This document shows, piece by piece, positions 38,470 through 47,952 of a stretch of DNA of 64,000 nt. The notes under the pieces are model-generated. The model did no database searches. It was not told the DNA's origin and worked only from the letters and a program-made list of their open reading frames with translations. The DNA is from Bacteroidales bacterium. Lineage in GTDB: Bacteria; Bacteroidota; Bacteroidia; Bacteroidales; BM520. The first letter of the stretch is position 1; each line of letters begins with the position of its first letter. The position numbers and the translations under genes are program-made. The DNA is taken from positions 62,001 to 126,000 of the forward strand of contig JAISNV010000019.1 in the NCBI GenBank assembly GCA_031276035.1. The letters run 5' to 3'.

Positions 38470-39141
38470 TCATTCAATGATATAGAATTTATCCTCATTT
38501 TTATAATCATAATATTGATGAGCATCTACATAATTTTTAATGTCACCAAATATCTTATCAAAAATTAAATTAACAAAATCGTTTTTTATTTCATTTTTTA
38601 AATAAAAAGTATAACTGCTCCATTTATATTTTACATAATTCTTTATTTTCCTATGGATTTGAGGATTTTTGTGAATATATATCCATACGTTTCGTAAATA
38701 CTTTTCGGAAGTAATTAACTTTCTTCTAAAATTCTTTCTAAAAAGGCTTCCGGATCGATTAAACACTTTATTGAAAGCTTTTGCATATGACATAAAACAT
38801 CTACGCAACATTTCACTTATAATAATACTAACAACATTTCGCTTGCCAATAATCCGATGACGTTTAATAACTTTATCCAAACCTTTTACCATAGGTATTT
38901 GTTTTACAATTTCATTATATGATTTAACTCTAAATAGAAGATGATAGTGGTTATCCATTAAACAAGTGCCAATAATATCTACAAACTGTCCTAAATATTT
39001 ATCTAATTTGGACAGAAAATATATTCTATTTTCATTTGTCTTAAAAATATTTCCCCCATTATTACCTTGATTAAAAACATGATAAATCTGATCTTCTAAC
39101 ATTGGTTGATGCAAATTAGACCAACTATTCGGGTTTTTCAT
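38470..39141 (-). CDS. REP-associated tyrosine transposase (RAYT)
   Basis: 223 aa from the ATG at 39141; the longer frame to 39186 adds only hydrophobic residues. It is a Y1 HUH endonuclease of the IS200/TnpA_REP group. The HUH motif is HYH at 65-67 (DNHYHLLF), and the nucleophile candidate is Tyr155 in YIHKNP. SLFRKNFRRKL and KYKWSSYTFYL are typical of RAYTs rather than true IS200 transposases. It is a single gene with no terminal IS features seen. One copy of the dispersed 16-base repeat lies 72 bases upstream of its start (39213-39228), which fits the known link between RAYTs and REP repeats. Confidence 0.85.
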   Translation of the reverse strand: MKNPNSWSNLHQPMLEDQIYHVFNQGNNGGNIFKTNENRIYFLSKLDKYLGQFVDIIGTCLMDNHYHLLFRVKSYNEIVKQIPMVKGLDKVIKRHRIIGKRNVVSIIISEMLRRCFMSYAKAFNKVFNRSGSLFRKNFRRKLITSEKYLRNVWIYIHKNPQIHRKIKNYVKYKWSSYTFYLKNEIKNDFVNLIFDKIFGDIKNYVDAHQYYDYKNEDKFYIIE

Positions 39142-39212
39142 AATAAAAAATTTTAGTATTATAAATATAATTGCAGAAATTGTCAATTTGCACCCATAAA
39201 CAAAGTTTCATT

Positions 39213-39228
39213 AAACTTTCTAAGTCTA
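39213..39228 (+). repeat. Dispersed repeat copy beside the RAYT gene
   Basis: AAACTTTCTAAGTCTA: a full core ACTTTCTAAGT and right end, with two differences at the left end from the consensus. It is upstream of the RAYT on the opposite strand. Confidence 0.82.
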
Positions 39229-39311
39229 TCAGAATTTTAAATGCATTTATATTAAAACCTGTTATTACGGTTGAATATATTTTTTACTAAACATAAAATG
39301 TATTTTTTTTC

Positions 39312-39319
39312 TATCTTTG
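39312..39319 (+). promoter_or_regulatory. Promoter -7 box for LutA-like gene and tex
   Basis: TATCTTTG. It overlaps the first codon of the longest ORF (39317), so the real start is the ATG at 39344. Confidence 0.68.
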
Positions 39320-39343
39320 CGCATTATTACATTACTTCATCTC

Positions 39344-40066
39344 ATGACTGTTGACTTATTCGTTCCATGCTATATTGACCAATTTCATCCAGAAACTGCT
39401 TTTAATGCCATTAAAATTTTAGAAAAATGTGGTATTGAAGTAAATTACAATCCAGAACAAACCTGTTGTGGAAAAGAAGTTTATGATGCTGGATTTTTTG
39501 ATAAAGCTAAAATTCTTAGTGAAAAATTTCTGGATGATTTTAACAACAAAAATATTATTGTAGGACTGTCACCTGCTTGTGTTAGTCATATACAAACTAA
39601 TTATCAAAATATATTCCACAATTCAGGAAGTCATTATGACTATTTAGAAATCAGAAATAATATTTTTGAATTAACAGATTTTCTCGTAAATAAAATAAGA
39701 ATGATAGATTTTGGTGCAAATTTCGAAGCGAATGCATATTATCATGATTCATGTCATGCTCTTAGAAAGTATTCGCATTGTCTCAAAGAAGAGCCGCGTA
39801 TATTGTTAAATAATATTATTGGATTAAATCTTATTGAAGTAGAAGATTATGAGTGTTGTGGGTTTGGTGGACTTTTTTCTGTAAAATACAATTCAATTTC
39901 ATCCGCAATGACAGCTCAAAAAGTTCAAAAAGCCATGCAATTAGGTGTTTCTCATATTATTTCAGCCGATTGCTCATGTTTGATGAATCTTAATGCATAC
40001 ATCAAAAAACATAATTTACCTATTTCAACAATTCATATTGCTGATGTAATTGCAAATTCTTTATAA
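39344..40066 (+). CDS. LutA/YkgE-family Fe-S protein (CCG domains)
   Basis: 240 aa with two cysteine-rich CCG domains: CCGKEVYDAGF (Cys 41-42) and ECCGFGGLF. These bind an Fe-S cluster or act in electron transfer, as in LutA of lactate oxidation, YkgE and heterodisulfide reductase B. The partner genes lutB and lutC are absent here, so the pathway is unclear. The start is set by the promoter box, which overlaps the upstream ATG at 39317. tex begins 8 bases after its stop. Confidence 0.85.
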   Translation: MTVDLFVPCYIDQFHPETAFNAIKILEKCGIEVNYNPEQTCCGKEVYDAGFFDKAKILSEKFLDDFNNKNIIVGLSPACVSHIQTNYQNIFHNSGSHYDYLEIRNNIFELTDFLVNKIRMIDFGANFEANAYYHDSCHALRKYSHCLKEEPRILLNNIIGLNLIEVEDYECCGFGGLFSVKYNSISSAMTAQKVQKAMQLGVSHIISADCSCLMNLNAYIKKHNLPISTIHIADVIANSL

Positions 40067-40074
40067 AAATTAAT

Positions 40075-42210
40075 ATGACTGAAGAAGTTTTTTATCAAAA
40101 AATAGCATCTCAACTCAATTTAAATTTCATACAAGTAAAAAATACCATAGAATTACTCGAAAGTGGTAATACTATACCATTTATTGCCCGATATAGAAAA
40201 GAAGCTACCGGAAGTTTAAGCGAAGTTATAATTGCCTCGATAAATAATTTACTTTCTAAGTTTAAGGAAATAGAAAAACGTCGCGAATATATCTTGCAAA
40301 CAATTCTTGAATTAGATCAATTAACTGATGAATTAAAGCAACAAATTGAGAATGTAGAAACACTTGAGGAGTTGGAAGATTTATACCTTCCGTATAAACC
40401 CAAAAGAAGAACTAGAGCTACAATTGCAAGAGAAAAAGGTTTGGAAGGTTTAGCCAAAATCATTATGGCTCAAAATTACAATGATATTGAAGCTATTGCA
40501 GAGAAATTTCTTAATGAGGAAAAAGAGGTTTTTTTAGTTGAAGAAGCTATTGTCGGAGCATCAGACATAATTGCTGAATGGGTTAATGAAAATGCTTATG
40601 TTCGATCCCGTATACGCAAATTATTTGAAAATGAGGCTTATATTCTTTCAAAAATTATAAATTCAAAAGAGGAGGAAGGTTCATTATATAAGCAGTATTT
40701 TGATTATAAAGAACTGGCTAAAAAGGCCCCATCTCACAGAATTCTTGCTGTCTTTAGAGGAGAGAATGAAAAATTCTTGCGTGTAAACATAACTCCGGAT
40801 AAAGATAAGGCTATTATGATTCTTGAAAAGTTTTTTGTTAAAAATGATTCTCAAGCAGCTGAAATCGTTACATCTGCTATAAAAGATTCATATAGCAGAT
40901 TAATGGAACCTTCTATCGAAACTGAAATCCGTGCGACACTAAAAGAAAAAGCCGATAAAGCCGCGATTGAAGTTTTTTCTGACAATCTTAGGCAGCTTCT
41001 AATGACTCCACCATTATATAATAAAAATGTTTTAGCCATTGACCCTGGATTTAGAACCGGATGTAAAGTTACCATTCTTGATAAAACAGGAAAATTGCTT
41101 AATAATGTTACTATTTATCCGCATCCTCCTGAAAACAAAGTTAAGGATGCAATAAACAAGTTAACATATCTTGTCGAAGCATACAAAATTGATGCAATAG
41201 CTATAGGCAACGGTACCGCCGGTAGAGAAACCGAAAATTTTATTAAGCGAATTCATTTTAATAGAGATATTATAGCTGTAATGGTTAACGAAAGTGGGGC
41301 TTCAATCTACAGTGCTTCTGCAATAGCACGCGAAGAATTTCCAGATTACGATTTAACTGTTCGCGGCTCCGTTTCAATAGGTCGTAGGTTGATTGATCCG
41401 CTTGCAGAATTAGTAAAAATTGATCCGAAATCTATTGGTGTCGGCCAATATCAACATGACGTAAACCAAACAAAATTGCAAGAAAGTTTAAATCAAGTTG
41501 TTGAAAGCTGTGTAAATTCAGTTGGTGTTGATGTTAATACCGCTTCGAAGCAATTACTAACTTATGTTTCAGGTTTAGGTCCGGTTTTAGCTCAAAATAT
41601 CATTGATTACAGAAATCAAAATTCCAATTTCTCTTCAAGAGAAGAATTAAAAAAAGTTGCTCGCTATGGAAATAAAGCATTTGAACAATCAGCAGGTTTC
41701 CTCAGAATTAGAAATGGTAAAAATTCCTTAGACAACAGTGCGGTTCATCCGGAATCTTATCCTATAGTGGAAAAAATGGCCTTAGACTTAGAAAGTGATA
41801 TTAAGGAGCTCATTGGCAACAAAAAACTCCTCGAAAAAATCAATCTCAATAAATACATCACTAAAGATGTCGGATTACCTACTTTAAACGACATCATAAA
41901 TGAATTAGCAAAACCAGGTCGCGATCCGCGTAACGAATTTGAAATATTTGAATTTGACAAAAATATCAATTCTATTCAAGATGTCAGAGAAGGAATGGTA
42001 TTACCTGGAATCATAACTAATATAACCTCTTTCGGAGCTTTCGTAGATATTGGGGTTCACCAAGACGGTTTGGTACATATTTCTCAAATAGCAGATAAAT
42101 ATATTTCCGATCCTTCTGAGTATGTAAAGTTGAATCAAAAAGTTATGGTAAAAGTTTTGGAAGTTGATGTCGACAGAAAAAGGATTTCATTATCAATGAA
42201 AAATATATAA
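40075..42210 (+). CDS. tex: Tex-family transcription accessory protein
   Basis: 711 aa nucleic-acid-binding protein of the Tex/Spt6 family. Domains: Tex N-terminal helices (1-190), a YqgF-like RNase H fold (about 325-450, NVLAIDPGFRTGCKVTILD), helix-hairpin-helix (about 490-560, YVSGLGPVLAQNIIDYRN), and an S1 domain (about 640-711, GMVLPGIITNITSFGAFVDIGVHQDGLVHIS). Length is slightly short of the usual 720-780 aa but all domains are present. Its coding sequence contains two copies of the dispersed repeat (40249 and 41783). Follows the LutA-like gene closely. Confidence 0.94.
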   Translation: MTEEVFYQKIASQLNLNFIQVKNTIELLESGNTIPFIARYRKEATGSLSEVIIASINNLLSKFKEIEKRREYILQTILELDQLTDELKQQIENVETLEELEDLYLPYKPKRRTRATIAREKGLEGLAKIIMAQNYNDIEAIAEKFLNEEKEVFLVEEAIVGASDIIAEWVNENAYVRSRIRKLFENEAYILSKIINSKEEEGSLYKQYFDYKELAKKAPSHRILAVFRGENEKFLRVNITPDKDKAIMILEKFFVKNDSQAAEIVTSAIKDSYSRLMEPSIETEIRATLKEKADKAAIEVFSDNLRQLLMTPPLYNKNVLAIDPGFRTGCKVTILDKTGKLLNNVTIYPHPPENKVKDAINKLTYLVEAYKIDAIAIGNGTAGRETENFIKRIHFNRDIIAVMVNESGASIYSASAIAREEFPDYDLTVRGSVSIGRRLIDPLAELVKIDPKSIGVGQYQHDVNQTKLQESLNQVVESCVNSVGVDVNTASKQLLTYVSGLGPVLAQNIIDYRNQNSNFSSREELKKVARYGNKAFEQSAGFLRIRNGKNSLDNSAVHPESYPIVEKMALDLESDIKELIGNKKLLEKINLNKYITKDVGLPTLNDIINELAKPGRDPRNEFEIFEFDKNINSIQDVREGMVLPGIITNITSFGAFVDIGVHQDGLVHISQIADKYISDPSEYVKLNQKVMVKVLEVDVDRKRISLSMKNI
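40249..40264 (+). repeat. Repeat-like match inside tex (forward)
   Basis: TTACTTTCTAAGTTTA, in frame as Leu-Leu-Ser-Lys-Phe. It has a full core; only one end base differs from the consensus. Confidence 0.5.
41783..41798 (-). repeat. Exact repeat match inside tex (reverse)
   Basis: TAGACTTAGAAAGTGA, an exact reverse complement of the most common 16-base form, coding Leu-Asp-Leu-Glu-Ser-Asp. The protein length here fits other Tex proteins, so no insertion is visible. Confidence 0.55.
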
Positions 42211-42407
42211 CCCGTTTTTTCGTTATGATTTAGGTTAGTAATATTAAAAAATTATTAATATGAAATCATCATAGCAAATAATTTATCTAAGCGAATAAAA
42301 AAAATAATCTATATTCGTTTCATGATTAAAAATTAAGTTTTATTGAAATCAAGTATTTGTCAATATATACAATTTAATTAAAAAAAAATAAACAAAAATA
42401 TTTACGC

Positions 42408-43262
42408 ATGAAAAAACATCTTTTAAAGCATACATTATTAATTATTACGTTTATATTGTTTTGCTTTACTTCTGATGCACAAATAATAAAAGCATATGTT
42501 GCCGGTGGATGCAATCTATCACAAATTGATGGAGATCAGGCATACGGTTACAAAAAATTCGGGGCAAACGTCGGAATAGGAGTAAATTTTAACATTCTTC
42601 CTTTTATGTCGGCATCAATTGAAGCAAATTTTAATCAAAAGGGCGCTAAACAGAAAGCCACTATTTACAACATTGAAACCGATCGTACTGGAGCATACAA
42701 AATAAATATCAACTATGCCGAGATACCTATTTTGTTATATTTTACAGACAAAGATCAATTATTTAAATTTGGTGTTGGTTTTTCATACGCAAGAATGGTT
42801 AATAATGCACGCGAAGAATGTTACAGAACAGATCATTCAAATTATATCATATATAACAAAACTGATGCAATGATTTCTTATGCAGATTTTGTTCCAGTCA
42901 ATGAATCATTAAAAAACTTCGAATATTATGAAGTAGTTAAAGAATGGAATGAAAAAAACGGGAAACTAAATTCTAATGATTTCAGTGTGATTGCCAGTAT
43001 CGAAGCAAGAATTTGGCAAAGATTGAAATTTGAGGTAAGATTTGCTTATTCATTAAAGCATTTAAGAACTTCTGATTATTACAGACAATATGTTAATGAA
43101 ATTCCGGATGGTGTAGAAACTTACCAGGACGGAGAATTTTTGGCTTTCAAAAGAAAAGAATATAACAATACTTTAAGTTTCAGATTAATTTATGTTTTCA
43201 ACGAAAGACAAGCCGAAAGAAATAAGGCATTAATTTCAACACGACAAGGAGATTTGAGATAA
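42408..43262 (+). CDS. PorT-like outer-membrane beta-barrel protein
   Basis: 284 aa with a signal peptide (LLIITFILFCFTSDAQ). The mature part has the outer_membrane_beta-barrel (PorT/OMP_b-brl_2) pattern: AYVAGGCNLSQIDGD near the start, YAEIPILLYF in the middle, and KFEVRFAYSLKHL then FRLIYVFNERQAERN at the C-terminus. Likely an integral outer-membrane protein of about 8-10 strands; function unknown. The stop TAA shares one base with the next start (TAATG), so the pair is co-translated. The 42211-42407 gap holds no feature I can support. Confidence 0.8.
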   Translation: MKKHLLKHTLLIITFILFCFTSDAQIIKAYVAGGCNLSQIDGDQAYGYKKFGANVGIGVNFNILPFMSASIEANFNQKGAKQKATIYNIETDRTGAYKININYAEIPILLYFTDKDQLFKFGVGFSYARMVNNAREECYRTDHSNYIIYNKTDAMISYADFVPVNESLKNFEYYEVVKEWNEKNGKLNSNDFSVIASIEARIWQRLKFEVRFAYSLKHLRTSDYYRQYVNEIPDGVETYQDGEFLAFKRKEYNNTLSFRLIYVFNERQAERNKALISTRQGDLR

Positions 43263-43753
43263 TGAAAGAAGAAACGAAGGAATTAGCAGAATTAGCATAT
43301 AAACTTGCTTACGACTATGATTTGGAATACGGATTTTGTCCGCAATGTGTATTAGCTGCAATTCAAGATATTAAAGACGATATTCCTGATGACTTGATTA
43401 AATCGTCACAAACATTAAGCGGCGGCGGCGGATTAATGGGTATAGGTTCATGCGGTGCTTTGCAAGGCGGATTATTAGCTATTGGCTTTTATCACGGTCG
43501 ACAACGAAAAGACTTTGGGCGAAAAAGAAATATTCTTGCTTTAGAATTGTCAAGTCAATTAATAAAAAAGTTCAAAGAAGTTTATGGCGATAATATTTCA
43601 TGTTTTGGAATTCAAAAGATGATGAGCGGGAGGAGTTTTAATAATTGGGATCCCGAAGATGCTAAGGCGTTCCGTGAAAGTGTTTGTAAAAAAGGTTGTG
43701 CTGAACTTTCAGGTAATGTTGCAAAATGGACGATTGAATTATTGGAAAAATAA
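43262..43753 (+). CDS. C_GCAxxG_C_C family redox protein
   Basis: 163 aa. The family motif is complete: an N-terminal Cys pair (FCPQC, 26 and 29), the core GSCGALQGG (Cys64), Cys114 (NISCFG), and the terminal pair Cys142/Cys146 (VCKKGC). Such proteins are found in anaerobes and are thought to bind a metal or Fe-S centre; the reaction is unknown. Cytoplasmic, no signal peptide. The ATG overlaps the beta-barrel stop by one base, an unexpected pairing. Confidence 0.87.
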   Translation: MKEETKELAELAYKLAYDYDLEYGFCPQCVLAAIQDIKDDIPDDLIKSSQTLSGGGGLMGIGSCGALQGGLLAIGFYHGRQRKDFGRKRNILALELSSQLIKKFKEVYGDNISCFGIQKMMSGRSFNNWDPEDAKAFRESVCKKGCAELSGNVAKWTIELLEK

Positions 43754-43866
43754 GTATAAAGGAAAAAATACAAAAAATAAATAATCAAATAAGAAACAAA
43801 GTCCGGAAACTGAAAACTTCTAATTTATTTTTTGTCGGAAAAAACATTTAATTAAAAAAATTATTG

Positions 43867-43874
43867 TACTTTTG
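43867..43874 (+). promoter_or_regulatory. Promoter -7 box for rpsO-pnp
   Basis: TACTTTTG (TAnnTTTG), 41 bases before the rpsO ATG at 43916. Confidence 0.7.
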
Positions 43875-43915
43875 CAGTTCGAATTTAGTATCGTAAAATT
43901 ATAAAGAAAAAAAAT

Positions 43916-44185
43916 ATGTATTTAAGTCCGGAAATTAAGGAGAATTTTTTCAAAGAACACGGTAGTTCAATAAGTGATACCGGTTCAACAGAAGGTCAAA
44001 TAGCTTTGTTCTCATACAGAATCAAACATTTAACCGAACATTTGAAAAAAAATAAAAAAGATTTGGTAACCGAACGCTCACTTGTACGTTTGGTAGGTAA
44101 AAGAAGGAAACTTCTTGATTACCTAAAAAAGAATGATATCGAAAGATATAGGGCTATCGTTAAAAAGCTCGGATTAAGAAAGTAA
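43916..44185 (+). CDS. rpsO: 30S ribosomal protein S15
   Basis: 89 aa, exact family length. Seen: STEGQIALFSYRIKHLTEHL, KKDLVTERSLVRLVGKRRKLLDYLKKND and the terminal YRAIVKKLGLRK. Binds 16S rRNA early in assembly and the platform protein S6-S18 region. Followed by a terminator (44200-44231) and then pnp, the common rpsO-pnp gene order. Confidence 0.97.
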   Translation: MYLSPEIKENFFKEHGSSISDTGSTEGQIALFSYRIKHLTEHLKKNKKDLVTERSLVRLVGKRRKLLDYLKKNDIERYRAIVKKLGLRK

Positions 44186-44199
44186 TTTCTAAAAAAAAT

Positions 44200-44231
44200 A
44201 AAAGGCAATTAAAAGTTGATTGCCTTTTTTT
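44200..44231 (+). terminator. Terminator between rpsO and pnp
   Basis: AAAGGCAAT (44201-44209) pairs with ATTGCCTTT (44219-44227), 9-nt loop, then a T-run to 44231. It may let through part of the transcription into pnp, whose ATG is 41 bases on. Confidence 0.85.
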
Positions 44232-44271
44232 ATATTTATATAGTTTTAAATAAGTCATAATAAAAAATAAA

Positions 44272-46479
44272 ATGTCAATACAAGGAATAACTTCATCTTT
44301 TAAGTTACCTAACGGAGAAGAAGTAATCATAGAAACCGGAAAATTAGCTAAACAAGCCAACGGTTCAGCGGTTGTTAAGATTGGTGACACAATGCTACTT
44401 GCAACGGTTGTAGCAAAAGAGGAAGCTGCAGAAAATACTGATTTTATGCCTCTTTCTGTTGAATATAAAGAAAAATATTACTCTGTCGGAAGATTTCCGG
44501 GTGGATTCTTCAAACGTGAGGCCAAACCTTCGGATTATGAAATATTAATTTCAAGATTAGTTGATAGAGCTTTACGCCCCTTATTTCCTGATGATTTTCA
44601 CGCTGAAGTACAAGTGCAAGTTACTCTTATATCGGGAAATAAAAACGTTCTTCCCGATGCATACGCTGCTCTTGCGGCTTCATCTGCAATTGCAGTTTCC
44701 GACATCCCGTTTCATGGTGCAATATCTGAGGTCAGAGTAGCTCAAATCAACGGAGAGTTCGTCATCAATCCTAAAGTTGATGAACTTGAAAATTCGACTC
44801 TCGAATTAATCGTTGCCGCTGATAAAGATAACATTATGATGGTTGAAGGCGAATGTAAAGAGGTTTCGGAAGAAACAATGATAGATGCGCTTAAATTTGC
44901 TCACGATGCAATCAAAATACAATGTAAAGCTCAAGAAGAACTCGCAGCTAAAATTGAGAAAGCCCAAAATAAATACGAATACAGTCACGAAACAAATGAT
45001 GAAGAACTTCGCAATAAGATTTATGATTTTTGTTATGATAGATGCTACGGGGTTGCCGGCTCTCACATCAGTAATAAAAAATTAAGATCACAAAAATTCA
45101 ATGAAATAAAAGATGATTTTATAGCTGAATTAAGCGAAGAAGAAGCCGAAGAAAAGGCTTTTATGATTGATAGATATTTCCACGATACGGAAAAAGAAGC
45201 AATAAGAAATTATATTCTAGATAACAAAAAACGTATTGATGGAAGAAATCTTGATGAAATAAGACCTATTTGGTGCGAAGTTGATTATTTGCCTTCAGCA
45301 CACGGATCGGCAATATTTACAAGAGGTGAAACACAATCATTAACCGCCGTAACTCTCGGAACAAAATTAGACGAACAGATTATTGACGGTGCCATTGTTG
45401 AAGGGAAAGAGAAATTAATCTTACATTATAACTTTCCTTCATTCTCAACAGGTGAGGTAAGACCTTCAAGAGGCGTAAGTCGTCGCGAAGTCGGTCACGG
45501 GAACTTAGCATTAAGAGCTTTAAAAGGTATGATCCCTGATGATCCTGAAGTTAATCCGTATACAATTCGTATAGTTTCTGATATTTTAGAATCGAACGGT
45601 TCATCTTCAATGGCTACTGTTTGTGCAGGAACTCTTGCACTTATGGATGCCGGCGTAAAAATGAAAAAACCTGTTACCGGAATTGCTATGGGTTTAATCA
45701 CAGATAACAACCGTTACGTTGTTTTATCCGATATATTAGGTGATGAAGATCATCTTGGCGATATGGACTTCAAAGTTACCGGAACTAGAGACGGAATTAC
45801 AGCTTGTCAAATGGATATCAAAGTTGACGGATTACCTTACGAAATATTAGCTAAAGCTTTGGATCAAGCAAAGCAAGGCAGATTACATATCCTTAATAAA
45901 ATCTCGGAAACTTTAGCAGAACCAAGAACCGACTACAAACCACATGTTCCACGAATTGAATCTATGATTATTGATAAAGAATTTATCGGGGCTGTAATTG
46001 GTCCGGGTGGAAAAATAATTCAAGATATTCAGGCTACAACTAATTCTACAATTGTTATTGAAGAAGTTGATAATAAGGGCATTATTCAGATTTTTGCTCC
46101 TGATTACGAATCTATTACTGCAGCTAAAGATAGGATTAAGACTATTATTGCAAAACCTGAGGTTGGTGAAATTTATACAGGAAAAGTAAAATCTATTTTA
46201 GATTTCGGGGCTTTTGTCGAGTTTTTACCTGGTAAAGAAGGTTTATTACATGTTTCTGAAATTGCCTGGGAAAAGGTTGATGATGTCAATAAATATATGA
46301 AAATAGGTGATAGTATTGAAGTCAAATTAATTGAAATTGATCCTAAAACAGGAAAATTCAGACTTTCAAGAAAAGCTTTATTACCAAAACCGGAAGGTTA
46401 TCAACCGCCACAAAGAGATAATCGAAATAATAATAGACCAGATAACAGAAACAATAATAACAGACCGAAGAAAGATTAA
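44272..46479 (+). CDS. pnp: Polynucleotide phosphorylase
   Basis: 735 aa, 3'-5' phosphorolytic exoribonuclease; works as a trimer in RNA decay. Two RNase PH domains ([19 protein letters not shown] in the first; [25 protein letters not shown]-type residues with TRGETQSL in the second), KH domain (about 560-620, [12 protein letters not shown]), and S1 domain (about 625-700, [26 protein letters not shown]). The last 25 residues are Asn/Arg-rich, a Bacteroidota-type tail. No separate promoter was seen; read-through from rpsO is likely. Confidence 0.97.
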   Translation: MSIQGITSSFKLPNGEEVIIETGKLAKQANGSAVVKIGDTMLLATVVAKEEAAENTDFMPLSVEYKEKYYSVGRFPGGFFKREAKPSDYEILISRLVDRALRPLFPDDFHAEVQVQVTLISGNKNVLPDAYAALAASSAIAVSDIPFHGAISEVRVAQINGEFVINPKVDELENSTLELIVAADKDNIMMVEGECKEVSEETMIDALKFAHDAIKIQCKAQEELAAKIEKAQNKYEYSHETNDEELRNKIYDFCYDRCYGVAGSHISNKKLRSQKFNEIKDDFIAELSEEEAEEKAFMIDRYFHDTEKEAIRNYILDNKKRIDGRNLDEIRPIWCEVDYLPSAHGSAIFTRGETQSLTAVTLGTKLDEQIIDGAIVEGKEKLILHYNFPSFSTGEVRPSRGVSRREVGHGNLALRALKGMIPDDPEVNPYTIRIVSDILESNGSSSMATVCAGTLALMDAGVKMKKPVTGIAMGLITDNNRYVVLSDILGDEDHLGDMDFKVTGTRDGITACQMDIKVDGLPYEILAKALDQAKQGRLHILNKISETLAEPRTDYKPHVPRIESMIIDKEFIGAVIGPGGKIIQDIQATTNSTIVIEEVDNKGIIQIFAPDYESITAAKDRIKTIIAKPEVGEIYTGKVKSILDFGAFVEFLPGKEGLLHVSEIAWEKVDDVNKYMKIGDSIEVKLIEIDPKTGKFRLSRKALLPKPEGYQPPQRDNRNNNRPDNRNNNNRPKKD

Positions 46480-46511
46480 AAAAATAACAGTCAACAATTA
46501 ATAAAATAATT

Positions 46512-46544
46512 AGAGTATTTCTGTAAAGAGATACTCTTTTTTTA
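46512..46544 (+). terminator. Terminator after pnp
   Basis: AGAGTAT (46512-46518) pairs with ATACTCT (46531-46537), then a T-run. Confidence 0.82.
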
Positions 46545-46591
46545 TTTATGTAATTAAATAAGGGAAAAACCTAAAGTCAATTTTAATGATA

Positions 46592-47407
46592 TCACGATAA
46601 TGCAACGTCCAATATCATCATAATAGCAAAACCTACCATTGTTGCTATTGTTGCAATGTCTCCGTATTTTGATCTTTGTGATTCGGGAATAATTTCTTCA
46701 ACCACAACATAAATCATAGCTCCTGCCGCAAATGACAAAGCATAAGGAAGAAACCGTGTCATTGATGCTGCTATTACCGCACCTAAAACAGCTCCAACAA
46801 TTTCTACCGTTCCGGATAGTTGTCCGTAGAAGAAACTCTTTTTTCGTGAGAAACCTTCACTAAGCAATGGTGCCGATACTGCAAATCCTTCGGGAATATT
46901 TTGTAAACCAATACCTAAAGTCAATGTAATTGCTCCCATAAGCCCTATACTTTCTGCACCTCCTGTTGCTAAAGCTCCAAAAGCAACACCACAAGCCAAA
47001 CCTTCAGGGAAATTATGTAAAGTTACGGCAAAGATCATTAAAGAAGATCTTTTCATTTTGGTTCTTGGACCTTCACGTTCACTCGTTGGTGCACCGATAT
47101 GCAAATGTGGAACAACATAATCCATAAGTCGTAAAAATAATCCACCCAACAAAAAACCGACTACAGCGGGCACCCAAGCTATCATTCCGGCAGATGCTGC
47201 CATATCTATAGACGGCATTAATAACGACCAAAAGCTGGCAGCAAGCATAATTCCTGCAGCACAGCCAAGCATTATTGCCGATACTTTCGGCGAAATCTTT
47301 TTAAATAAAAACACAAATGCAGCTCCCAAAGCGGTCATAGCCCATGTAAAAACACCGGCTATAAATGCTTGGGAAACTACATTTAATGAGATAAATTTTT
47401 CTAACAA
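46592..47407 (-). CDS. ZIP-family metal transporter
   Basis: 271 aa, eight predicted membrane segments, ZIP family (ZupT/GufA type). Metal-site helices: TLHNFPEGLACGVAFGA and LQNIPEGFAVSAP. An extramembrane loop with RTKMKRSS lies mid-protein. Imports divalent metal, probably zinc, iron or manganese; selectivity cannot be told. Lies 6 bases after the ferritin-like gene, which suggests co-expression and metal delivery. Confidence 0.9.
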   Translation of the reverse strand: MLEKFISLNVVSQAFIAGVFTWAMTALGAAFVFLFKKISPKVSAIMLGCAAGIMLAASFWSLLMPSIDMAASAGMIAWVPAVVGFLLGGLFLRLMDYVVPHLHIGAPTSEREGPRTKMKRSSLMIFAVTLHNFPEGLACGVAFGALATGGAESIGLMGAITLTLGIGLQNIPEGFAVSAPLLSEGFSRKKSFFYGQLSGTVEIVGAVLGAVIAASMTRFLPYALSFAAGAMIYVVVEEIIPESQRSKYGDIATIATMVGFAIMMILDVALS

Positions 47408-47413
47408 AATAAC

Positions 47414-47926
47414 TTATTTCTTCATTTTCATGAAATTATCTTTCATAACTTTAATATCTGCCAACCAATCTTCGATATCATGCTCATGTTCAAGCTCATC
47501 GTTTAAGATACTAACAGCCATTTCATAAGTAGCATAATCTTTTCCGAAAGTAAAATCGGCGATTTCTTGATAACGAAGTATAGCGCAACGTTCGCCTCTC
47601 AAGTTTTGTTCAAGAATTACTTCAACATAAGGATCTACAGGAGCTTCATAAGCACATCTTGCTTTTTCAAACCAATCTTTAGGATTTAATAATGGAGTTC
47701 CTTCAAGTTGGATAATTCTATCTACAACTAATTCGGCGTGTGATAATTCTTCATTAGCATGTGTTAGTAATTCCGGCTCAATTTCGCTACGCATAGGACC
47801 TTCCATCATACGAGCACCTATCCAATATTGATAATAAGCCAACCATTCTTCAGCCAAAGCTGCATTTAACATTTCAATTAATTTTTCGACATCTAATTTA
47901 GATATCAAAACTGCTTCTTTTCCCAT
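47414..47926 (-). CDS. DPS-like ferritin-superfamily protein (thioferritin type)
   Basis: 170 aa, four-helix bundle. Carboxylate-bridged di-metal ligands: ALAEEWLAYYQY (Glu), THANEELSHAELV (Glu and His), ILEQNLRGERC, and LNDELEHEHDIEDWL (Glu, His). The two Cys near the centre (KARCAYEAP and GERCAI) match the Cys pair that defines the DPS-like (DPSL, thioferritin) group described in Bacteroides fragilis and Sulfolobus. Likely oxidises iron or consumes peroxide and stores iron. Between nfo (26-base gap) and the ZIP gene, probably one operon. Confidence 0.88.
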   Translation of the reverse strand: MGKEAVLISKLDVEKLIEMLNAALAEEWLAYYQYWIGARMMEGPMRSEIEPELLTHANEELSHAELVVDRIIQLEGTPLLNPKDWFEKARCAYEAPVDPYVEVILEQNLRGERCAILRYQEIADFTFGKDYATYEMAVSILNDELEHEHDIEDWLADIKVMKDNFMKMKK

Positions 47927-47952
47927 GATAATTTGTTTTTAAAGTTAATAAT

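Noticed and set aside
39142-39186. N-terminal extension of the RAYT gene
   Set aside because: Fifteen hydrophobic residues not typical of the family; the ATG at 39141 gives the expected start.
39757-39772. CTCTTAGAAAGTATT in the LutA-like gene as a repeat copy
   Set aside because: One core mismatch and poor ends, inside a coding region; not counted among copies.
42211-42407. Imperfect stem between ATGATTT and AAATCAT after tex as a terminator
   Set aside because: Loop too long and no T-run; not supported as a terminator.
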